Both the position numbers and the translations under genes were made by a program. The notes below the pieces were generated by a model that worked only from the letters and a program-made list of their open reading frames with translations, had not been told where the DNA came from and did not search any database. Shown here piece by piece: positions 56,051-64,000 of a stretch of 64,000 nt of DNA. The stretch comes from Phyllostachys edulis (taxonomy: Eukaryota; Streptophyta; Magnoliopsida; Poales; Poaceae), in NCBI GenBank assembly GCA_036346405.1, contig CM070563.1, forward strand, positions 25,915,600 through 25,979,599. The letters are read 5' to 3'. Within the stretch, counting starts at the first letter, position 1, and each line of letters opens with the position of its first letter.

Positions 56051-57094
56051 ATGCAGGCAGATGGTTCGACCGCTAACTCGGCAAGTCAGGATGAACAAGT
56101 GGACCCTGTTACGCCACCAACCCCAGCCGCAACAACAGATCAGGGTTTGGGATAGTTCATGGCAGCACAGGCGCAGTTGATGAATGCAATGATGCAGAAC
56201 ATGAACCAGATGATGACTCAACAGAATCAGACGGCTGCCGCTCTACTCACCGTGCTGAACCAGAACAACCAAGTAGCTGCCATGCCACCTCCGCCCCCAC
56301 CAGCTTTCCCTCTCACCAAAGTGGCAGAATTTATGAGGACCCATCCACCTACCTTCTCCGGCTCCTCTCGAGCCTTTGGATCTGAGATGGTGGTCAGTGT
56401 TTCATCAAAAGAAGCTTGCCATTACCCGGTGTGATGACCGTGAGAAAATTTCAGATGCCACACACCACCGGTGGAAGGCACCGCCATGAGAATGGTGGTA
56501 GAACTATTCTTACGCCCATGAAAACCACCAGAACATCACTTGGACTGAATTTTCCGAAGCCTTCCGCCTCTCTCATATCCCTGACGGAAAGGTAGAAATG
56601 AAGAAAAATGAGTTTCATGAGTTGAAACAAGGGAACCTGTCAGTAAGTGAATACCTCAACAAGTTCACTCAACTCTCACGCTATACTCAAGAGGATGTTG
56701 CCATCGACGATGCTCGTCAGAAGCATTTCAAGCGAGGACTCAACCCTAGCTTGAAGGTTCAGGTCGTTGGCAACGACTATGTCAATTTTTAGCAACTAGT
56801 CAATAAGGCCATGCTCATAGAAGAGTCACATCGCGAACTGGCGGAATCTCATAAAAGGAAGTCGATGCAGCATAATGCTCATCAAGGTCACCCACAGAGA
56901 GCCAGAATGAATGTGCAGCCCCCTGGCCGCTTCGTTCCTCCTATCACCTTCAGAACCCCCGCAACGGCACCTCGCCCATCTACCTTCAACAACAACACCA
57001 ACAACCAGCAGCCAAGAAACAACAATCCTGCCGTAGGAATCACCTGTTTCAACCGCCAAGAATCGAACATTACGCCAAAGAATTGCCCACGTAG
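56051..57094 (+). pseudogene. Gypsy gag, N-terminal part
   Basis: From MQADGSTANSASQDEQ (56051), a TAG at 56153 interrupts, then a Gln/Met-rich helix (MAAQAQLMNAMMQNMNQMM), the PLTKVAEFMRTHPPTFSGS capsid start, a frameshift near 56390, and the capsid segment FHELKQGNLSVSEYLNKFTQ LSRYTQEDVA (56610). The zinc finger is damaged: CFNRQESNITPKNCP where CX2C...H...C is expected. Confidence 0.85.
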
Positions 57095-58645
57095 TGTTGG
57101 GACACGGTAGGCTACGATAGCTACAAACAAAAATTTCTACCACGCGAACCAGATGCCAAGCAAGTAGATGATCAAAGATCGTTACCACGAGACGCAGTAG
57201 CAGCGGAAGAAGGGTTGGAGCGGCCAGTCCAACAAAGAGCGCGTCGATGTAGTGGTCGAATCGATCGTCAATGTCCTCACGAGCCGATCGTCTCTCCAAA
57301 GAACGCTCTTGGTTCCTTGTGAAGATCGCGGATCGTCCTCAAGCGCAACAATCGTAATAGCGCCTCTACGGTATCCACACGCCCAGGAAGGAACAACCGA
57401 ACGTCGGTGTGCCAGCACCAAGTCGCACGGTGGAGCTCTCAAGGAGATGGCGGCTAGGGTTTCGTGGTGTTTCACGCCTCCTTTCCAATAGCCTCATGCA
57501 CCTCCTTATATAGTGCTCGTGGACGGATCCTATCAGGACATCGCCATTTAATCGATTCGTATTGGTTTGTTCCAACCCGCTAAGTGTGTGACCACAGAGG
57601 TTCATGTGTAGTTCGGTTGTGACTGGAAACCCTTCCGACCACTAGTCGAAGCGGCTCCTAGCGTAACATATCGATTCCTAATACACACAAATTATATCCG
57701 ATTTAACCTTAATGCAATATGATCTACAACCAGGTCTTCATCATCTACGACCGTGTCCTATCAGATATGACATCAGTCAGATGTGGTCACAACCAACTCG
57801 TAACTCCTCACGACTTGGTTTCACCACTCTGTGATCAGGTTCGACCATCCACGACTTGCTTGTATCTCCATACGACCACCTATTATCGCTCGACCGAGTG
57901 ACCTACTCGTGTATACTCCCTTTGCCTCACGATGTCCGGTTGAACTCGGGTGAGATGTTGTGTCATCCATGGACTGCTCAATACTTTCTCGATCGAGTAT
58001 CGATAACTTTACGTGGTCGAACTCTTTGACTACTAGTGGCATGGCCATGCACTTTCTTTATCCGATCACAACGAGGGCCCAGAGACATCTCTCTGTTATG
58101 TTAGGAGGGCAAATCCATATCCGACCAAATCACATTCCTCTCCATGTTTTGAGCATACCCAAAGCTACCTTTATAACTACCCGATTCACGGTGTAGCGTT
58201 TGGCAACCCCTAAGCGTGTTTCTTACACATGTAGGAAACCATACCGATCTCGTGTCTAAGGATTATACATCATCATTGCTTGAGACCAACTAATGACACA
58301 TAGATTCATAACAATCTCAATAGTGCCTCAAGGTGGGTCTTATCCAACATCATGTTCTCTAACATGTGTCCATATTATTGGTTTGATATCTCCATATCTA
58401 TGACTCGTGAAACATAGTCATCAACCAATACATATGCTAGTCTATTCATATGTGTCCTCATATGTTTACGATCAGGATCGATAAGAATAATTATTGCGTA
58501 AATATAGAGTTTCACAACCAAGTCACATACTTGATAATAAATATTAACAATATTATTCTAGGAACAAGATAACACATTATCCAATGTCATGAACATAATG
58601 AAATGTAATCATCTCTATGATTGCCTCTAGGGCATATTTCCAACA
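57095..58645 (-). mobile_element. Angela/BARE-like Copia solo LTR (1.55 kb)
   Basis: The minus strand starts TGTTGGAAATATGCCCTAG and ends CCGTGTCCCAACA, the hallmark ends of the Angela/BARE group. No internal region is attached. Gag sequence resumes directly on the right (KQGPSPVRFN). The flanking 5-mers CGTAG and AGAAG match at three positions, so a mutated duplication is possible but not shown. Confidence 0.85.
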
Positions 58646-59335
58646 AGAAGCAAGGTCCATCACCAGTCAGATTCAACCTTGGAGCTACCCTGACCAGAAC
58701 CCCCATGCCAGGAGCAGGACGTGGAGCCCCTCAGACTCCAGCTGCACCAGCCAAGACCCCTCAAACTTTCGGGAGAGGCCGTGTGAACCATGTCACGGTG
58801 GAGGAAGCCCAGATAGCCCCGGACATTGTGTTGGGTAAGTTTCTAGTAAATTCAGCACCTGCTATAGTTTTGTTTGATTCTGGAGCTACCCATTCATTTG
58901 TTTCTCGAGTTTTGTTGCAAAGCATCGCCTAAAGGTTCGACTCTTAAAAATGCTATGTTGATTCATACACCGGTTCGGAGTTGAATACTTAACCAAGGTC
59001 GCCCTAAGGTTAAAGTAACCATAGAAGGGTAGAATTCTAGCCAACCTTATAATCATCAATGCCAAATCCTAGATGTGATTTTGGGTATGGATTGGCTTGC
59101 TAATCACCAAGCAATTTTGGATTGTGGTGATGTACATCACATTGGTCACCCAGATGGAATCAAAGTAAAGTTTGAAGCCTCTACGAAAAGGTATGATGGA
59201 GCCTTAGTCTACAGTGTCAGTGCTTTATCTGTGGAAGATGTGCCAGTAGTCAGAGAATTTCCGGATGCCTTTCCTGATGATCTACCCGAATGCCACCGAC
59301 AGGACCTAGAGTTTGTCATTAACCTAGTTCCGTGA
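58646..59335 (+). pseudogene. Gypsy gag end and protease
   Basis: Encodes RGRVNHVTVEEAQIAPDIVL, then the protease active site LFDSGATHSFVS (58870-58905). After a frame break, ILGMDWLANHQAILDCGD (59078) and VREFPDAFPDDLPE (59250) lead into RT. The DSGAT motif is intact. Confidence 0.9.
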
Positions 59336-60025
59336 AGGCGCCTTATTTCAAGAGACCCTACCGCTTTTTGCTTGGCGACTTAGTTGAGTCAAGAAGCGAT
59401 TGAAGAAATGCAAGATAAAGGATTTGTCAGACCAAGTTCTTCGCCTTGGGGAGCCCCAATGATCTTTGTCCATAAGAAGGATGATACCGGCGGATGCGTG
59501 TGGATTACCGCTCTCTTAATGAAGTCACCATCAAGAACAAGTACCTCCGCCCAGATCGATGATTTGTTTGACCGCTAAAAGGAGCCGAGTGTTCTCCAAG
59601 ATAGATTTGAGGTCGATATCATCACCAAGATTCGTAAGGAAGATATATCAAGACAGCTTTTTCAACCCGATATGGATCAGATGAGTATACGGTCATGTCT
59701 TTTGGATTAACCAATGCACCGCTTACTTTATGAACTTGATGAATAAAGTATTCATGGAGTATCTGGACAAGTTTGTCATTGTCTTTATTGACGATATCCT
59801 AGTTTACTCTAAGAGTGAAGAAGAGCATGAAAAGCACCTTCGTTTCGTCCTGAATAAGCTTAGAGATCATCAACTCTATGCTAAATTCGACAAGTGTGAG
59901 TTTTGATGAAGAAAGTTACCTTTTGGGGCACGTCATGTCCGCAGTATGAGTCGCCACAACCCTAGTAAAGTCAAGGATGTGCTCAATCGAGTCACCCAAG
60001 TCAAGACTCGGATCGAAGTTTTTGA
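59336..60025 (+). pseudogene. Gypsy reverse transcriptase
   Basis: Segments KGFVRPSSSPWGAPMIFVHK KD (59417), VFMEYLDKFVIVFIDDILVY (59748) and LRFVLNKLRDHQLYAKFDKC EF lie in three different frames. The catalytic FIDD (59784-59795) remains. At least three frameshifts make it inactive. Confidence 0.9.
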
Positions 60026-61048
60026 ATGGCGAGTTACTACCGCCGGTTTATAGAAGGATTCTCAATAATAGCAAGACCCCTTACCCAATTGCTGAAGAAG
60101 GAAAAGAAATTTGCCTGGACGCCAGAATGTGAGCAAAGTTTTCAAGAATTAAAGAAGCGTTTGACCACCGCCCCAGTGCTGATTCTGCCTGATGTTCGGA
60201 AGGATTTTGAGATTTTCTATGACGCATCTCGTCAGGGTCTCGGTTGTGTTTTGATGCAAGAAAGGAAGGTAGTCGCATATGCTTCACACCAATTGAAGCC
60301 TTATGAAGCCAATTACCCCACTCATGACTTAGAATTGGCTGCCGTAGTGCATGCTTTAAAGATATGGCACCATTACCTCATCAGTAATCGCTGTGAAGTT
60401 TACACGGACCATAAGAGCTTGAAGTACATTTTCACTCAAACGGATCTGAATATGAGACAAAGAAGATGGTTGGAATTGATCAAGGATTACAACATGGGAA
60501 TTCATTATCACCCAGGCAAGGCAAATGTTGTAGCAGATGCTTTAAGTAGGAAGACCTACTGCAATACTCTAATGATCAAAGAAAGTCAGCCAGCACTGCA
60601 CGAAGAATTTCAAAAACTCAAGCTCGAGTTAGTCGAAGAAGGTTACTTAGCTGCCTTGGAAGCGCAACCGACTCTTCAAGATCAGATCAAGAAAGCTCAA
60701 GAAGAAGATGCAGATATCAAGGAGATCAAGAGAAACATGAAGCAGGGTAAATCCTTAAGATTTTCAGAACATGAGCAAGGTGTCCTATGGTTCGATAAGC
60801 GTATTTGTGTACCGGATCAGAAGGAGCTTAAACAGTTAATACTCAAGGAAGCTCATGAAACCTTGTACTCCATTCACCCCGGAAGCACTAAGATGTATCA
60901 AGATCTCAAGGAATTTTATTGGTGGCCTAGCATGAAGCGTGAAGTTACTGAGTATATTGCACAATGTGATGTTTGCCAGCGAGTTAAAACTGAGCATCAG
61001 AGACCTGCTGGACTTTTGCAACCTTTGAACATACCTGAATGGAAATAG
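60026..61048 (+). pseudogene. Gypsy RNase H and integrase zinc finger (340-codon frame)
   Basis: The longest intact stretch of the element: ASYYRRFIEGFS (thumb), FEIFYDASRQGLGCVLMQ and EVYTDHKSLKYIFTQ (RNase H), HYHPGKANVVADALSR, then the integrase zinc finger HETLYSIHPGSTKM...CDVCQRV. It ends with TAG right after PEWK, at the same codon that is TAG in the first Gypsy (42758). Confidence 0.92.
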
Positions 61049-62090
61049 GATGAAGTTGGCATGGATTTTATCACCGGTCTGCTAAGAACTAAAGCTGGAT
61101 ATGATTCTATCTGGGTAATTGTCGATCGCCTAACCAAGGTGGCTCACTTCATCACAGTCAAGACTACCTACTCAGGAGACAGACTTGCAGAATTGTATAT
61201 GGCAAAGATAGTATGTCAGCATGGAGTGCCAAAGAAGATCGTGTCAGATCGAGGAACCTAGTTCACCTCAAGATTTCGCGGTTACACGCAGCGTTTTGGG
61301 CACTAATTTGAATTTCAAGATGACCTACCACCCTCAGATGAGATAGTCGACCGAAAGAGTTAATCAAATCCTAGAAGATATGTTAAGAGCTGCGCTTAGA
61401 GAACTGCATCACTGGGACCAAATGCTACCTTATGCAGAGTTTTCTTACAACAACAGTCATCAGTCAAGTCTACAGATGTCCCCGTTTGAGGCCCTTTACG
61501 AAAGAAAGTGCAGAACACCTTTGTATTGGACTGAGTCAGGCGAAGGGCAAGTGCTTGGATGAGACATCCTAAAGGAGGCCGAAGATCAAGTTAAGTCAAT
61601 CAGAGAAAAGCTGAGAACAACCCAAACTAGACAGAAAAGTTATGTTGATAACCGTTGTCGAGATTTAGCTTTTGTACCTAGAGATCATGTGTACCTGAAG
61701 GTCTCACCTCTCAAAGGGATGCGTCGCTTCAGAGTCAATGGAAAGCTCACACCAAGATACATTGGACCTTTTCCAGTTCTAGTCAAAAGAGGAGAAGTTG
61801 CTTACAAGTTAGAGCTCCCGCCTCAGTTGTCAGATGTGTATGACGTCTTTCATGTGTCTCAATTGAAGAAGTGCCTGCGTGTGCCAGAAGAGCAGATGCC
61901 GTTAGAAGCAGTTGACTTGCAAGAAGATCTAACCTACAAGAAGCAACCCATCAGAATCTTGGAAGTGTCTGAGCGTGTGACAAGAGCAAGATCCTCCGTT
62001 TTTGCAAAGTTCAATGGAGCAATCACACTGAAGAAGAAGCCACCTGGGAACATGAAGAAGATTTGAAAGCCGAGTTCCCGCACCTATTCT
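61049..62090 (+). pseudogene. Gypsy integrase core and chromodomain
   Basis: GMDFITGLLRTKAGYDS (61058), then VSDRGT followed by TAG at the expected Gln (61259), a scrambled TDGQTERVN region (61335), PYAEFSYNNSHQSSLQMSPF (61427), VYLKVSPLKGMRRFRVNGK (61690), HVSQLKKCLRVPEEQ and a chromodomain start ILEVSERVTR (61955). A frameshift near 61985 moves the chromodomain rest (WSNHTEEEATWEHEEDLKAE) to another frame. Confidence 0.9.
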
Positions 62091-62121
62091 CTAGTCAGCC
62101 TGAATCTCGGGGTCGAGATTC

Positions 62122-62140
62122 CCTTTAAGGGGTATAGGTT
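62122..62140 (+). promoter_or_regulatory. Gypsy polypurine tract
   Basis: TTTAAGGGGTATAGGTT directly before TGTAACATCCC. Confidence 0.8.
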
Positions 62141-64000
62141 TGTAACATCCCTATTTTTCTGGGCTTTTTGAAAAATTTTAAAACTTTAAAAGTGAACCAT
62201 TTGGTTTTATTAATTCGCTCAAGCTTAAATTGTAATTTAGAAGTTTAAAAGTAGTTTAAATTGAATTAATTAAAACTTGAACTAATTAAAGTTGGTTTAG
62301 TTGAGTTTTGTTGGATTTTAATTTGGTTTTTCCTTTTGCCCTAAGTTAAAAATAATTAATTGCCAAAAATTAAAAGCAATAGTTAAGATAAAAATATTTT
62401 TACTAAGTCCTAAATAATTCAAAGGATTTCTGTGAATTTTCCTAGAATTTTTGGACGGCTTAAGCTATTTTCTAAAAATGGTTTTGCTTTTCTGGTAATT
62501 TCTAAAATCAAAAATCTTAGGAAATTCCCTCCTTTGGCTTTGGGCCAAATCTCTCCGACCTGTTCTGTTTTCCCGTCTTTGCTCGCTTTCTTGGCTCCAC
62601 AGGCAGCGTCTTGCCTCTTCCTTCAGACACCGTCTGATCGAAATCGGACGGTCCCCGCTCGCCCGCGCTTTCCCCTCTCTCCGCTCCTCTCTCTCGCTGC
62701 CCGGTGGGACCCGCCTGTCAGCCGCCTCGTCCTCAGGTCATCTTCAACCTCCGCCTCCACGGCGCCCGAGCTCCCTCGCCGCGTTTCTCGCCGCACCGCG
62801 CCGCTCCCTCACGCTAGCCTAGCCCAGCCTTGTCTCGTCCTCGCCGCCTGGTCCCGTGCTCCTTGCCTTGCCGCCTGGCCGTGCTCCTCCCTGCTGCCAA
62901 GGCCATGCCTGTCGGCTCGGCGGATTCTTGCTGCAGCGCTCGCCGCTGCCTAGCCCTACCCCTGTCCTGCGTCTGCCGCCCGTGTCCGCCTCCGCCGCGC
63001 CCGTACGCCCCCTTTTTGCCCCCTTCTCTGCCGATCTCGCCGCCCGCCATTAAAGCCGGTGCGACAACCTCTCCCCCTCCTCCTCCTCCGGGCCTCCCTG
63101 AGCCCTATTTAAGTGAGCACCGGGGAGCTCTCCCTCTCCTCTCTCTTTTCCCCCCACTCACTCTCCCTCCGAGCTCACCGTATTTGGAGCTCCAAGCGCC
63201 GCCGGCCGTGGAGCTTTCGCCGGACCCGCCACCACCGTCAAGCCTCTTTAGTCACCGTTGACCTCACCCCCGGCATCGCCAAGCCAAGGCGCACCCGGTG
63301 TGCACCTCCCCTTCACCGGAGCTCGCGAACCCGCCGCCACCTCCGCTGCTTTTGTCCTCGCCGCCACGCCTCCCTTGCCGCCGCGTCCTCGCCAGCACTG
63401 CGTGCACCAGCGTCACCAAGAACGCCTCTTTGCGTTGGTACCCTCGCCGGTCATTGAGCGCCGCTGTCCGGCGACCTTTGGGCCGAGCGCCGCCGGTCCG
63501 ACGGCGTGGCGTGCCACCTTAGCGCCACAGGCGCCACGCCGCCTTTTTGTCGACGTGTTTGCCAATCGGCCTTCATGCTTTTCCTCGGATTTTCTTTAGG
63601 AAAATAATTCCGGAAAATCAGGAAATCCCTAAACCCATCATTTTATGTGTTTTCCAACTTCCTTTGGCCATAACTTCCTCATTCGAACTCCGATTCGAGT
63701 GATTCAATTTTCTAAATTCATCTAAATTCCTTGTCTTCCTATTAGTATTTATTTGGTATTTATTTGAATTTTATTTGGAGTTGTTTTGTTTATTTAGCTT
63801 TGTTCAAGACGTATAGATTCCGTTTGCTTTAAGATTTCAGAATTCGATTTAATCAAGCACCTCTACTCTTCAATGAAGGAAAGTCGTAGACTTTTGATCA
63901 TATTGAACCCATCTTTATAAAAGTATATTGTTTGATATAAACATGCATGGCTAATTTTATAATAAATGGTTTCGGGATTAGTTAATTACCTAATTGCCAT
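62141..64000 (+). repeat. Gypsy 3' LTR, cut by window end
   Basis: Starts TGTAACATCCCTATTTTTC. An AT-rich beginning is followed by a GC-rich promoter zone with TATTTAAG at 63106 and a CT-rich stretch. Open frames at 62432-63599 are GC-composition artefacts. The end of the LTR lies beyond the window. Confidence 0.85.
63106..63113 (+). promoter_or_regulatory. TATA-like box in Gypsy 3' LTR
   Basis: TATTTAAG, followed about 30 bases later by CTCTCCCTCTCC; the same arrangement as in the other chromovirus LTRs. Confidence 0.5.

Larger units (their letters stand above)
55532..64000 (+). mobile_element. Ty3/Gypsy chromovirus (Tekay/Del-like), decayed gag-pol
   Basis: Primer site, gag, protease, RT, RNase H, integrase, chromodomain, polypurine tract and 3' LTR follow in Gypsy order. 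It is split by an Angela-like solo LTR within the gag zinc-finger region. Many frameshifts and stops. The 3' LTR continues past the window. Confidence 0.92.

Noticed and set aside
62432..63600. Several plus-strand frames of 100-170 codons
   Set aside because: They lie in the GC-rich part of the Gypsy 3' LTR, overlap in all frames and show no domain.

Overview
This window looks like intergenic DNA from a grass nuclear genome (Poaceae, probably panicoid; that placement is inference). The evidence is introns with plant splice sites, a GC-rich monocot-type first exon of a receptor-like cytoplasmic kinase, Stowaway, hAT and Mutator MITEs, chromodomain (Tekay/Del-type) Gypsy elements, an Angela/BARE-like solo LTR and several CACTA transposons. 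There are no bacterial-type operons, CRISPR arrays or complete RNA genes. Only one stretch could be a working host gene: the first exon of the kinase, reading leftward from 2962. Its remaining exons are not in the window.

Layout, left half. 1-3820: kinase exon, with a Stowaway MITE and a hAT MITE in what would be its first intron. 3821-7156: a non-autonomous CACTA element with an AGA target-site duplication (TSD). 7157-10971: MITEs, a tRNA-like SINE relic, a hAT-like terminus, and exon fragments of two unrelated genes (AP-4 epsilon adaptin and the mitochondrial fission factor ELM1) side by side on the minus strand. 10972-23961: a large minus-strand LTR retrotransposon derivative with no recognisable gag-pol. 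It is packed with GC-rich tandem repeats (79 bp, 125 bp, 772 bp periods) and interrupted by a 4-kb Gypsy solo LTR. A remnant of a second element copy follows its right LTR.

Layout, right half. 24198-37158: a Copia element (130-bp LTRs, TSD GTTTG) carrying inside its gag an 8.3-kb CACTA (TSD CCA) that appears to be two CACTA elements fused. 37159-41883: a hAT-like element and a minus-strand Copia fragment. 41884-49133: a Gypsy element (TSD TGTAG) with a 5.1-kb 3' LTR and a large internal deletion. 49690-50346: the last exon of a subtilase, frameshifted. 51716-64000: Copia and Gypsy LTR fragments, a CACTA terminus, and a decayed Gypsy gag-pol split by an Angela-like solo LTR; its 3' LTR runs off the window.

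The parts do not form a pathway; they are a nest of transposons. Insertion order can be read directly: CACTA into Copia, Copia into a duplicated host segment, solo LTRs into the large derivative and into the last Gypsy. Decay is mostly by C-to-T/G-to-A change, visible in the Copia LTRs and in all five stop codons of the first Gypsy pol. I found no convincing new biological system. The most unusual observations are the ELM1/AP-4 epsilon fragment pair, the double CACTA, the extra internal segment outside the right LTR of the large derivative, and the segment duplicated at 8.6 kb and 24/37 kb.
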